Positions 8,916-17,207 of a stretch of 34,752 bases of DNA are shown here, piece by piece. Position 1 is the first letter of the stretch, and every line of letters starts with the position of its first letter. The translations under genes and the position numbers were made by a program. A model generated the notes under the pieces. The model ran no database searches, was not told the origin of the DNA, and was given only the letters and a program-made list of their open reading frames with translations. The stretch comes from Oscillospiraceae bacterium (GTDB taxonomy: Bacteria > Bacillota > Clostridia > Oscillospirales > SIG627): positions 1-34,752 of the forward strand of contig SVTV01000032.1 of NCBI GenBank assembly GCA_015063605.1, in the 5' to 3' direction.

Positions 8916-8948
8916 CCGCAAAGACTTCCTTTCCGGAGGTTTTTGCGG
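8916..8948 (+). other. Intercistronic hairpin between the two oxidoreductase genes
   Basis: A 14-bp stem (8916-8929 with 8935-8948, two G-T pairs) and a 5-nt loop lie in the 99-bp gap. No T-run follows, so it is more likely an mRNA stability or processing hairpin than a terminator. Confidence 0.5.
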
Positions 8949-8984
8949 AGAACAAAATATTAAATTGATACGGAGGACACTACT

Positions 8985-9869
8985 ATGTATCGCGTTGGTA
9001 TATTAGGTACCGAAAACTCTCACGCTATGGCGTTTGCTAAAACAATGAATATTCCCAATGCAAACGGCGAATATCAGTATCCCGACTTCAGAGTAACAGC
9101 TCTCTACGCTATGGAAAAGGCTCCCAGCGAAGCTATCGTTGCTGCTTGCAAGGATGAATCCATAAAGATAGTTGATTCTCCCGAAGAAATGCTCGACCTC
9201 GTTGACTGTGTAATGGTAACAAGCCGTCACGGTAAGTATCACAAGGAATGCGTTCTTCCTTTCATCAAGAAGGGTATGCCCGCATTCATCGATAAGCCCA
9301 TCACATGCTCAATCGAAGATGTTAAGGAAATTCTTGAAGCTGCTAAGGCTAACAATGTTCCCCTTACAGGCGGATCCGGATGCAAATTCGCTCCCCAGCT
9401 TCTCGAACTCAAGGAAGAAATAGCTGCGGGCAACGTTGGCGACATCGAGTCCGGCTGCATCAACTTCCCTGCAGAGCTTACAAGCGAATACGGCGGCGTA
9501 TTCTTCTACGGCTCTCACCTCATCGAAATGACTCTCACAGCATTCGGTTATGATATGAAGTCCGTTCAGGCTTTCGCTTCCGCAGAAGGACATCTTACCG
9601 CTATCGCAAGATACGAAAAGTATGATATCGTTATGAACTTCGTACGTAACGGCAATTACCTTGCTATTGCTTACGGTAAGAAGGGCAACATCGTTAAGAC
9701 AGTTGACATTTCCGGTATCTACGGTGCAGAATGCGGACACTTCATCAACATGGTACGCACAGGCGTAGCTCCCATGACCACAGATGAGCTCGTTAAGCCC
9801 GTATACGTTCTCAACGCTATCGAAAAGTCTCTTGCAGAAGGCAGAGAAGTAGCTCTCAGCGAGTTTTAA
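8985..9869 (+). CDS. Gfo/Idh/MocA-family oxidoreductase (short form)
   Basis: A 294-aa protein, shorter than its neighbour. It has the Rossmann start VGILGTENSHA, VTSRHGKYH and the family DKPIT motif at about residue 105, then FYGSHLIEM in the C-terminal domain. The GxGxxG loop is altered (GTENSH), which resembles the branch of this family that reads GTxNSHA at this position. NAD(P) binding is therefore likely but not certain. GGAGGA lies seven bases before the ATG. It is co-transcribed with the first oxidoreductase and followed directly by a strong terminator. Substrate unknown. Confidence 0.87.
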   Translation: MYRVGILGTENSHAMAFAKTMNIPNANGEYQYPDFRVTALYAMEKAPSEAIVAACKDESIKIVDSPEEMLDLVDCVMVTSRHGKYHKECVLPFIKKGMPAFIDKPITCSIEDVKEILEAAKANNVPLTGGSGCKFAPQLLELKEEIAAGNVGDIESGCINFPAELTSEYGGVFFYGSHLIEMTLTAFGYDMKSVQAFASAEGHLTAIARYEKYDIVMNFVRNGNYLAIAYGKKGNIVKTVDISGIYGAECGHFINMVRTGVAPMTTDELVKPVYVLNAIEKSLAEGREVALSEF

Positions 9870-9899
9870 GCTATAGTATACTAAGCTAACAGAAATTTT

Positions 9900-9936
9900 G
9901 GGCGGACATCACGCAATGTGGCGTCCGCCCGTTTTT
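9900..9936 (+). terminator. Rho-independent terminator after the oxidoreductase pair
   Basis: GGGCGGAC pairs with GTCCGCCC. The stem extends inward past one mismatch and is followed by GTTTTT. Confidence 0.88.
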
Positions 9937-9979
9937 AAACATATGATACCCCCGAAAAGTAAAAAGGAACGGTCAAAAT

Positions 9980-12649
9980 ATGCCTGATAATAAAAATGCC
10001 TCTTTGACATTGGAACAGAGAATAACGAATCTGAAGAGGCTTCTTTTCAATAAATACTACGACAATTTAAATGACAGACAGAGGGAATCGGTTTTTACCG
10101 TTAAAGGCAATCTTCTCGTGCTTGCAGGCGCAGGAAGCGGAAAGACCACGGCACTTGTAAACAGAATTTCCCATATATTGAGCTTCGGAGATGCTTACTA
10201 TTCCGAGGAGCTTCCCAACATGTCCGAAAGAGAAGTTACCATGTTTGAAAGCGTGATAAACAGCGGAAGACCCGTAAAAAAGGAAGCGCTTTTAAGCGTT
10301 CTCATGCAATTCCGATGTGATGTGCCTTATCCCGACAATATACTTTCCATAACATTTACAAACAAAGCCGCCAACGAGATGAAAACAAGGCTCAAGGCAG
10401 TTCTGGGCGACAGTGCCGACAGAATATGGGCAGGTACCTTCCATTCCATATGCGTAAGGATACTGCGACGTTATATAGAATCATTGGGATATCCATCATC
10501 CTTTACGATATACGATACGGACGACGTCAAAAAGCTTGTGACGGAATGCATGAAGGAAATGGAGCTTGATGAAAAGAGCTTTCCTGTAAAAACGTTGATG
10601 AACGTTATTTCCCGTGCAAAAAACAAGCTTATTACTCCGGATAAATTTCCCGTGGGCGGAGATTTCAGAGAGCTTAAATATCAGGAGCTTTATACCATGT
10701 ATCAGAAGCGTCTCTTCGACAGCGGTGCGGTGGATTTTGACGATATAATCATGCTTACGGTACGCCTTCTCAAGGAAAATGAGGAAGCGAGAGAATTCTG
10801 CACCACGAAATTCAAATATGTGCTTGTGGATGAGTATCAGGATACGAATCGTGCACAGTATGAGCTTCTCAGGATAATAACGGGAAAGAACGGCAATCTC
10901 ATGGTAGTCGGAGACGATGACCAGAGCATATACAGATTCAGAGGAGCTGTGGTTGAAAATATCCTCAGATTCGAAAAGGATTTCCCCGGTACAAAGGTGG
11001 TTCTTCTTGAACAGAATTACCGTTCCACGAAAAATATCATAAATGCGGCAAATTCCGTTATCAAAAACAATACGGGAAGACACAATAAAGCCTTGTGGTG
11101 CGATGCCGAGGAGGGTGAAAAGCTTGAATGCCTCCTTTGTGCAAATCAGGACGATGAAGCCCAAAAGATAATAAATATCATCCAGACAAACGTATCAACG
11201 GGCAAAAACAAGCTTTCGGATTTTGCGGTGCTTTACAGAATGAACGCTCAGTCAAGCGTTCTTGAGACAGCATTCTCCAAGGCAGGTGTGCCTCACAGAC
11301 TTCTCGGCGGTATCCGCTTCTTCAGCAGAGCGGAGGTAAAGGATATTATTTCCTACCTTTGTCTTATAAACAACCCTGCCGACGATCTCCGCCTTCTCAG
11401 GATACTCAATGTTCCGAAAAGAGGTATAGGCGATAAAGCCGTTGAGACCTTACGCCATTTTGCCGAAGAAAACGATATATGCCTTTTCGAGGCGATAAAA
11501 AGAGCATCTTACGGCGATTCCAAAAAGAATAAAGCCCTGGCATCCTTTGCTTCCGTTATTGAGAAGCTTCGTGATATAAAGGATAACGGCACACTTCCTC
11601 AGCTTGTGGAAAGGACCATATACGAGACGGGATATTTCGAGATGCTTACGGCTCTGGGTCCCGAGGGCGAGGACAGAATAAAGAATATAAACGAGCTTAT
11701 ATCGGGTGCGGCATCATATGCCGATTCCCATGACGAGCCAACTCTTTCGGGATATCTGGAGGAGGTGGCGCTCGTTGCCGATATAGATAATTACGATGCG
11801 GCGGCTGAAGCTGTAACGCTGATGACTATCCACAGCGCAAAGGGCTTGGAATTCAATCACGTATTTCTTCCCGGTGCGGAGGAGGGAGTTTTCCCATCCA
11901 CAAGATCGGATGCGCCCGACGACGAGCTTGAAGAGGAAAGAAGACTTTTCTATGTTGCCGTAACGAGGGCGAGAAAGAATCTTACTATTCTCCACACAAA
12001 GCAAAGAATGCTTTACGGAAGGACACAGTTCAACCCTCTTTCTCAATTTGTGGAGGAGATACCCGACGAATACCTCAAAGCTCCGAAAAATGCAAACGAA
12101 AGACGTCCCGGTGGTTATTTCGACGATGAATTCGGCGAAGCCAACGATATGAATAACGGATACATCCCCGCAACCCGCGGCGGCGGATATTACGGCGGCT
12201 CTTACCGTGACAGAGGCGAGGACAGGCGTGATTATTCATGGGCGGGAAGAGACAGAGATGAATTCTCCGACAATGGGTACAGAAAAGACAGATACAGAGG
12301 CGGAAACGATACGGGATACGGCAATTCCTCCGACAGATATTCAACCGGGTATGAAAGATCCTACGGAAGCTATGAGGAGCTGTCCTATCCGTCAAGTCCG
12401 AGAAGCGCTTCTGTTTCCCCTTCAAGACCTGCTTCGAAGCCTGCAACGCCTAAGCCTGCAGCGCCAAAAGCACCATCCAAGCCGAGCTTCAAAGCGGGGG
12501 ATAAAGTCCTTCATAAGATATTCGGTCAGGGTAAGGTATTAAAAGCAACTCCTATGGGTAATGACGTTCTTTACGAGGTGGAATTTGCCGACGGAAACGT
12601 AAAGAAGCTTATGGGCAACTATGCCAATATGACAGCGCAAAATAGTTAG
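9980..12649 (+). CDS. pcrA: ATP-dependent DNA helicase PcrA/UvrD (SF1A) with long low-complexity linker
   Basis: An 889-aa SF1A 3'-5' helicase for DNA repair and replication-fork maintenance. Motifs in order: Q-motif region LNDRQRESV, Walker A LAGAGSGKTT (about 48-57), SITFTNKAANEM (Ia), AGTFHS, VLVDEYQDTN (II), VVGDDDQSIYRFRGA (III), LEQNYRS (IV), MTIHSAKGLEF (V) and FYVAVTRARKNL (VI). Residues about 700-835 form a long disordered linker rich in Gly, Tyr, Arg, Asp and Ser, then Pro, Ala and Lys (SRPASKPATPKPAAPKAP). The last 50 or so residues form the Tudor-like domain (GDKVLHKIFGQGKV, VEFADGNVKKL) that binds RNA polymerase in known PcrA proteins. The linker is much longer than in Bacillus PcrA (about 740 aa in total). 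The family call is secure. Confidence 0.95.
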   Translation: MPDNKNASLTLEQRITNLKRLLFNKYYDNLNDRQRESVFTVKGNLLVLAGAGSGKTTALVNRISHILSFGDAYYSEELPNMSEREVTMFESVINSGRPVKKEALLSVLMQFRCDVPYPDNILSITFTNKAANEMKTRLKAVLGDSADRIWAGTFHSICVRILRRYIESLGYPSSFTIYDTDDVKKLVTECMKEMELDEKSFPVKTLMNVISRAKNKLITPDKFPVGGDFRELKYQELYTMYQKRLFDSGAVDFDDIIMLTVRLLKENEEAREFCTTKFKYVLVDEYQDTNRAQYELLRIITGKNGNLMVVGDDDQSIYRFRGAVVENILRFEKDFPGTKVVLLEQNYRSTKNIINAANSVIKNNTGRHNKALWCDAEEGEKLECLLCANQDDEAQKIINIIQTNVSTGKNKLSDFAVLYRMNAQSSVLETAFSKAGVPHRLLGGIRFFSRAEVKDIISYLCLINNPADDLRLLRILNVPKRGIGDKAVETLRHFAEENDICLFEAIKRASYGDSKKNKALASFASVIEKLRDIKDNGTLPQLVERTIYETGYFEMLTALGPEGEDRIKNINELISGAASYADSHDEPTLSGYLEEVALVADIDNYDAAAEAVTLMTIHSAKGLEFNHVFLPGAEEGVFPSTRSDAPDDELEEERRLFYVAVTRARKNLTILHTKQRMLYGRTQFNPLSQFVEEIPDEYLKAPKNANERRPGGYFDDEFGEANDMNNGYIPATRGGGYYGGSYRDRGEDRRDYSWAGRDRDEFSDNGYRKDRYRGGNDTGYGNSSDRYSTGYERSYGSYEELSYPSSPRSASVSPSRPASKPATPKPAAPKAPSKPSFKAGDKVLHKIFGQGKVLKATPMGNDVLYEVEFADGNVKKLMGNYANMTAQNS

Positions 12650-12662
12650 TTTTTGTAAAGAA

Positions 12663-12900
12663 ACAATTCCTCCGTCTCGGGCACGTTCGTCTGCGACGAA
12701 CATGCACGCGAGCCACCTCCTTTTGCACAAAGGAGGCTTAAAAGATCTAATTTCAAGTAAAATTTGATAACTTACAATTAAACCTGACTTGAATTACACG
12801 CACTTCAATAGAGATTTGCACAAACCAAAGGCTCCTTTAGGTGTAATGCAGATGCAAGCATCTGCGGAGCTGTCAGCCGATAGGCTGACTGAAGAATTGT
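12663..12900. repeat. MITE-like element A (TIR ACAATTCCTC..)
   Basis: A 238-bp non-coding element with imperfect terminal inverted repeats of about 14 bp (ACAATTCCTCCGTC at the left, GACTGAAGAATTGT at the right). Inside are two terminal-proximal hairpins (GCGAGCC..; CCTCCTTTTGCACAAAGGAGG) and a right arm with ATGCAGATGCAAGCATCT and CAGCCGATAGGCTG hairpins. Related elements lie at 22538-22752, 28122-28305 and 29668-29910. It fills nearly the whole gap between pcrA and the beta-galactosidase. No ORF, and no transposase nearby. Confidence 0.75.
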
Positions 12901-12945
12901 CCTCTCCGTAAAATAACGCAATATACAACAGAAAGGAATATAACA

Positions 12946-14745
12946 ATGAAAAATCGTCTTACAACAACGGAAAGCTCGTTCCTGCTTGACGGAAAAGAAT
13001 TTTTCATCCGGTCCGGAGCTATCCACTATTTCAGAATACCGAGAGAATATTGGGAAGAAAGACTCCTTCAGCTTAAGTCATGCGGCTTCAATACGGTGGA
13101 AACATACTCACCGTGGAATCTTCACGAAAAGACAAAGGGCAATTTCGATTTTTCGGGAATGCTCGACGTGAAAGCCTTTCTTGATACGGCGGCGAAGGTG
13201 GGGCTTTATGCCATCGTCCGTCCCGGCCCTTACATTTGCGCCGAGTGGGACTTTGGTGGTTTTCCCGCATGGCTTCTTGCCGATGATAATATACGTCTCA
13301 GATGCTTTTCCGAGCCGTATATGACTCATGTCAGATCGTATCTTGCGGAATATATCGAAAGAATAAAGCCCTGCCTTTCCGAAAACGGCGGTAATGTCAT
13401 AGCTTTGCAGATAGAAAACGAATACGGAAGCTACGGCAATGACAGTATTTACATGGATGCGGTGCGTAAGATATACGGCGAGTGCGGAGTAAAGGACACA
13501 TTCCTCTTCACCTCCGACGGTCCCAATATGCAGTTGCTTTTGGGCGGTACACTTCCCGATGTGCACGCCGTGGGTAATTTCGGCTCCAATGCCAAGGCAA
13601 ATCTTGCCGAGCTGAAAAGGATACGCCCCAACGCTCCTCTTATGTGCGGTGAGTATTGGGACGGATGGTTCGATCATTGGGGTGTGGAGCACCATGGAAG
13701 AGACACAAAGAGCGTTGCCGACGATCTTTCCGATATGCTTGGTATGGGCGCTTCCTTCAATTTCTATATGTTCAACGGCGGTACGAATTTCGGATTTATG
13801 AACGGTGCCAATACCGTGGGCAGTGTTGGAAAAGAAAAGTATATGCCTACCGTATCAAGCTACGATTACGATTGTATCATAAATGAATGGGGCGGATATA
13901 CGGAAAAGTACAGAGCCGTAAGAAAGAACATGGAGGAATACCTGGGTGAAAAGCTCCCCGAGCCTCCCGAAGAGCCTGCGAGAAGAGGATACGGCAGAGT
14001 ATGCCTTGATAAGGGTGAAGGCTTCATCGATTCCTTTAAGAAATATGCAAAGCATCATACATCGGCATATCCCGAGCCTATGGAAAAATACGGTCAGAAT
14101 TACGGATACATCGTATATGAAACGCATCTGAAAGGGCCGCTTCCCCAAAGAGATCTCGTTTTCCCCGAGATACATGACAAGGCATATGTTTACGCAGACG
14201 GAAAGCTTATCGGAAGCGTTTACAGAAACGATGATGAAAAGAGAGTTACCCTTCCTTCAATTCCCGAGGAGGGAATGGATATAACGATCCTTGTTCAGAA
14301 CATGGGAAGAGTGAATTACGGAAGAATTCTTACGGACCGAAAGGGAATTACGGCGGGTGTGCTTCTTGAATTTCAATACATTTTCGGATGGGATGTGTAT
14401 ACATTGGAGCTTGAAGATGTTCCTTCCATGGATAATGCCGTTTCTTCGGCGGGGCTTACGGGTGCATCATTCCTTAAGGGCGAGCTTTATATAGATGAGA
14501 AAACTCCCCTTTGCCATACCTTCTTGAAAACAGAGGGCTTCAAAAAGGGATATGCCTGCGTAAACGGATTTAATCTCGGCAGATTCAACTGCGACGGCCC
14601 GACGAAAACACTCTTTGTTCCCGCATGTCTTTTGAAGCACGGAGTAAATGAGGTGTACGTTTTCGAGCAGGAGGATCTTGAAGGCGTTATAAGAAATCCC
14701 GACGGACATCCGCTGGTGGAATTTTTACGTGAGCCGCAGCTTTGA
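12946..14745 (+). CDS. GH35 beta-galactosidase
   Basis: A 599-aa glycoside hydrolase family 35 enzyme that releases terminal beta-galactose from oligosaccharides or glycans. Seen are the N-terminal SGAIHYFRIPREYW segment, WNLHE, the family signature RPGPYICAEWDFGGFPAWL, the acid/base glutamate in QIENEYGSYG (about 160-170) and the nucleophile glutamate in MCGEYWDGWFDHWG (about 233). Beta-sandwich domains follow (FINGxxLGR-like CVNGFNLGRFNCDGPT at about 540). The length is normal for bacterial GH35. There is no signal peptide, so it acts in the cytoplasm on imported oligosaccharides. AAAGGA lies nine bases before the ATG. I see no clear promoter between pcrA and this gene; element A occupies that space. 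A terminator follows. Confidence 0.95.
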   Translation: MKNRLTTTESSFLLDGKEFFIRSGAIHYFRIPREYWEERLLQLKSCGFNTVETYSPWNLHEKTKGNFDFSGMLDVKAFLDTAAKVGLYAIVRPGPYICAEWDFGGFPAWLLADDNIRLRCFSEPYMTHVRSYLAEYIERIKPCLSENGGNVIALQIENEYGSYGNDSIYMDAVRKIYGECGVKDTFLFTSDGPNMQLLLGGTLPDVHAVGNFGSNAKANLAELKRIRPNAPLMCGEYWDGWFDHWGVEHHGRDTKSVADDLSDMLGMGASFNFYMFNGGTNFGFMNGANTVGSVGKEKYMPTVSSYDYDCIINEWGGYTEKYRAVRKNMEEYLGEKLPEPPEEPARRGYGRVCLDKGEGFIDSFKKYAKHHTSAYPEPMEKYGQNYGYIVYETHLKGPLPQRDLVFPEIHDKAYVYADGKLIGSVYRNDDEKRVTLPSIPEEGMDITILVQNMGRVNYGRILTDRKGITAGVLLEFQYIFGWDVYTLELEDVPSMDNAVSSAGLTGASFLKGELYIDEKTPLCHTFLKTEGFKKGYACVNGFNLGRFNCDGPTKTLFVPACLLKHGVNEVYVFEQEDLEGVIRNPDGHPLVEFLREPQL

Positions 14746-14771
14746 GTTTTAAATATTACAGTAGTTTAAAG

Positions 14772-14802
14772 ATACCGTTTGCAAATCGCAGACGGTATTT
14801 TT
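14772..14802 (+). terminator. Rho-independent terminator after the GH35 gene
   Basis: An 11-bp stem (14772-14782 with 14788-14798, one G-T pair) and a 5-nt loop, then TTTTT. Confidence 0.85.
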
Positions 14803-14897
14803 GACTCAAAATGTTGAATTGATATAGTTATTATTTACAAAAAGTGATACAATATTTTGTGCAAAAAAACGAAAGTTAATTTTTTAACAAAAAATCG

Positions 14898-14926
14898 TTG
14901 ACAAGACAAGAAACATAATGTATAAT
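14898..14926 (+). promoter_or_regulatory. Consensus SigA promoter of the lipoprotein gene
   Basis: TTGACA (14898-14903), 17 bp and TATAAT (14921-14926), both boxes perfect. The leader to the start codon at 15037 is about 105 nt and contains CGACACC..GGTGTG as a possible small hairpin. Confidence 0.85.
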
Positions 14927-15036
14927 GAGAGTGTGGGATTTTCGACACCAAAAAGATTCAGCGAATGTTTCGGTGTGTCATAAATAAAAACGCGGTATTT
15001 TCCCGCAACATCTTGATGAAAAAGGAGGACATAATT

Positions 15037-15951
15037 ATGAAGAAAATAATACCACTTTCTCTTGTTATCATATTTGTATTAACTATGATCGGATGCACAC
15101 AAGCTCCAAACGATACTATCCTCCGCACGCATAATACAACGGAGGAAATCTATAACGGAACTACGGAAATCACGGTAGAAGCTGATACGATTATAACGGA
15201 AAACATAGATGAACCAATAGAAACTAAAGATAATGCTTTGCAAACGGATGAGTCTGCCGGAAACGAAAACAGCGATACGATAAAAGAAAATGAAGACAAT
15301 TCGGCAGATACTCCCGTCTATGAAAGTAATATAAAAACATTCAAGGATATTAAAACCTTTACGGAAACCCTTTCGGCGGCTTCCGCAAAAGAAGGTCAAG
15401 ATCAAGAGCAGATTCGAAAACAGGGGTATATTGAAACCGAAATAGGCAAAGTTCCTCTTGAATTTCGAGAATTAAAAGGCTTGGATCCTTCTTTTGGTAT
15501 AACGATGATTGAATGGTCTTTTAAAGATAGTTGGTATACTATCTACTACGGCTATGAAAATCAAAGGTATGCATTTACTCCGGAAACTGACGAGCAAAAG
15601 TTTGTTGAAAATATGAATTATAGGTTGAAAACGTATAGTTTAAATTATGAAGGGCTTGTTGCCAGAGGGTATACAAACATCAGAAAGAATAATTTGCCTA
15701 CAGATTTGGGTGTAAAGTATGAATACTTATATGGTGCTCCCGACAATGAAATGCGATTGGTATATCACGAATATTCGGACGAAAAAACAGGATGTGAATA
15801 TCATTTGATTGAAAAATATAGAGGGGGTGAGCTGCGATATATTGATTTATTTGTCATAGATGGTGAAAGATCATTTGATATAATGACTCGCAATGTCGCC
15901 GAGTTCACCATGGAAGATGCAATCAAGCTTCGTTCCGCAGTAATTGAATAA
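15037..15951 (+). CDS. Putative lipoprotein with acidic Thr/Glu-rich linker
   Basis: The start is placed at the ATG at 15037, preceded by AAAGGAGGA, rather than the longer in-frame ATG at 14965. It gives 304 aa with a signal peptide (MKKIIPLSLVIIFVLTMIGC) whose lipobox ends at Cys20, so it is probably anchored outside the membrane. Residues 21-95 are an acidic, Thr/Glu/Asn-rich spacer that looks disordered. The rest, about 200 residues, is a globular domain with aromatic beta-strand patterns (WSFKDSWYTIYYGYE, YEYLYGA). I do not recognise the family. It is monocistronic, with its own perfect promoter and a terminator after it. There is no obvious similarity to the lipoprotein at 28373-29542 beyond the signal peptide. 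Confidence 0.78.
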   Translation: MKKIIPLSLVIIFVLTMIGCTQAPNDTILRTHNTTEEIYNGTTEITVEADTIITENIDEPIETKDNALQTDESAGNENSDTIKENEDNSADTPVYESNIKTFKDIKTFTETLSAASAKEGQDQEQIRKQGYIETEIGKVPLEFRELKGLDPSFGITMIEWSFKDSWYTIYYGYENQRYAFTPETDEQKFVENMNYRLKTYSLNYEGLVARGYTNIRKNNLPTDLGVKYEYLYGAPDNEMRLVYHEYSDEKTGCEYHLIEKYRGGELRYIDLFVIDGERSFDIMTRNVAEFTMEDAIKLRSAVIE

Positions 15952-15976
15952 AATAATGCCCGAAAGGGCAGAGATG

Positions 15977-16009
15977 AGGGGCTGTTCGGTTTTGGCAGCC
16001 CCTTTCCTT
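15977..16009 (+). terminator. Rho-independent terminator after the lipoprotein
   Basis: AGGGGCTG (15977-15984) pairs with CAGCCCCT (15996-16003) and a T-rich stretch follows. A small GCCCGAAAGGGC hairpin lies just before it. Confidence 0.75.
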
Positions 16010-16062
16010 ATATAGAGTGCCTTAACGTTGGAAGAAGGTTCATAATGAAAATATAATTCATG

Positions 16063-16091
16063 TTGACAAATCGGAATATAAGATATATAAT
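16063..16091 (+). promoter_or_regulatory. Consensus SigA promoter of the esterase gene
   Basis: TTGACA (16063-16068), 17 bp, TATAAT (16086-16091). The -10 is 30 bases before the start codon. Confidence 0.85.
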
Positions 16092-16121
16092 AATGAATAG
16101 ATTCTGATTCGGAGGAATACC

Positions 16122-17042
16122 ATGCTTAACATTAAACAGCGATTTGAAGCGGTAGCGGGCGCAATGCCCCGCCCGGAGCTTTTGCACACTCCCATTTCTT
16201 ACAAGGTCACCCGTGAATGGGAGCTTGAAAACACTACACGATATGAGATATACTACACCACCGAGCCCGGAAGCTGTGTGCGTGCATATCTCTTTTTGCC
16301 GAAGGACAGAGCCCGTAAGCACGGAGCGGTATTATGCCCTCATCCCACCAACGGTGAATTGGGCGGCGCAGACCCCGCAGGTTTTGGAATTAAGAAAAAC
16401 CACTTTTATGCTCTTGAATTGGCAGAGCTGGGTTACGTTACCCTTTCGCCCGATATCGTGTATTACGGTGAATCGGTAAATGCCGACCCGTTTAAAATGG
16501 GATATGAAAGCGGTACGATGAAGGTTATTTTCGATCATATGCGAGGAGTTGACCTTTTGTGCTCTCTCGACTGCGTCGATCCCGACAATATCGGCTGTAT
16601 CGGTCATTCCCTCGGCGGCCACAATTCCGTTTTTACGGCTTTCATGGATGAACGCATAAAGGTCTGTGTGTCAAGCTGCGGTCTTTGTGCCTTCACGGAA
16701 TATGTAAAGACAAACGCAAATAAAATGGGCGCATGGGCACAGGATGTATATATGCCTCTGATACGGACAAAATACGATCTGGATCCCTATAAAATGCCGT
16801 GGGATCTTCCGGAATTGACCGCTGCCATTGCACCGCGTTATCTGTTTATAAATGCTTGCCGCAATGAATCGAACATGAATTTTGCGGGCGCAAAGCTCGT
16901 TATAGACGAATGCCGCAGAGCTTACGATTCTATGGGTGTTTCCGAAAGATTCGGCACCATCACTCCCGATGACATCCACAATTTCCCGCCGGAGGCAAGA
17001 AAAGCCGCATATGAGTTTATAAAATTTGCTTTCGGAGAATGA
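16122..17042 (+). CDS. Alpha/beta hydrolase, dienelactone hydrolase-like
   Basis: A 306-aa alpha/beta-hydrolase. The nucleophile elbow is GHSLGGH (serine at about residue 166). The strand before it (NIGCIGHS) and the final histidine in DDIHNFPPEA (about 286) complete a Ser-Asp/Glu-His triad; a catalytic acid may lie in NACRNE. The N-terminal part (VRAYLFLPKD, GAVLCPHP) matches the acyl-peptide/dienelactone hydrolase branch that includes acetyl xylan and polysaccharide esterases. No signal peptide, so cytoplasmic. The substrate is not deducible. It is monocistronic with its own promoter and GGAGGA ribosome binding site. The terminator inside the 85-bp repeat at 17075 ends its transcript. Confidence 0.85.
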   Translation: MLNIKQRFEAVAGAMPRPELLHTPISYKVTREWELENTTRYEIYYTTEPGSCVRAYLFLPKDRARKHGAVLCPHPTNGELGGADPAGFGIKKNHFYALELAELGYVTLSPDIVYYGESVNADPFKMGYESGTMKVIFDHMRGVDLLCSLDCVDPDNIGCIGHSLGGHNSVFTAFMDERIKVCVSSCGLCAFTEYVKTNANKMGAWAQDVYMPLIRTKYDLDPYKMPWDLPELTAAIAPRYLFINACRNESNMNFAGAKLVIDECRRAYDSMGVSERFGTITPDDIHNFPPEARKAAYEFIKFAFGE

Positions 17043-17074
17043 ACGGTAAATTGAAATAACAAAGCAAAAAAAGA

Positions 17075-17159
17075 CACCTTATTTCAAGATAAAGGATTAA
17101 ATTGAAATAAGGTGTTGGTTTTTAGTGTATGTATTTCAATTTAACTTGACAAATTGAAA
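17075..17159. repeat. 85-bp direct repeat, upstream copy (terminator plus promoter -35)
   Basis: It matches 18386-18470 at 82 of 85 positions. The first half is a terminator: CACCTTATTTCAA (17075-17087) pairs with TTGAAATAAGGTG (17102-17114), followed by TTGGTTTTT. The second half has TATTTCAATTT, a TTGACA -35 box and AAATTGAAA. The copies bracket the fic gene exactly, one before its promoter -10 and one right after its stop region. Confidence 0.85.
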
Positions 17160-17174
17160 TAAAATGGATATAAT
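17132..17174 (+). promoter_or_regulatory. fic promoter with palindromic operator over the -35 box
   Basis: TTGACA (17146-17151), a 17-bp spacer and TATAAT (17169-17174), both perfect. A perfect 11-bp inverted repeat, TATTTCAATTT (17132-17142) and AAATTGAAATA (17151-17161), surrounds the -35 box. A DNA-binding protein on this palindrome would block polymerase. The same TTGAAATA half-site also occurs in the terminator stem just upstream and at 17051. Confidence 0.82.
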
Positions 17175-17207
17175 AGTATAGGAAATTTCAAATTGGAGGT
17201 GAGTTCA

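Noticed and set aside
7812..8921. Minus-strand open frame of 369 aa opposite the first Gfo/Idh/MocA gene
   Set aside because: It is fully antisense to a clearly conserved enzyme, has no family features, and lacks a ribosome binding site that stands out.
12539..12945. Small ORFs in the pcrA to beta-galactosidase gap
   Set aside because: They fall within element A or antisense to pcrA and have no independent support.
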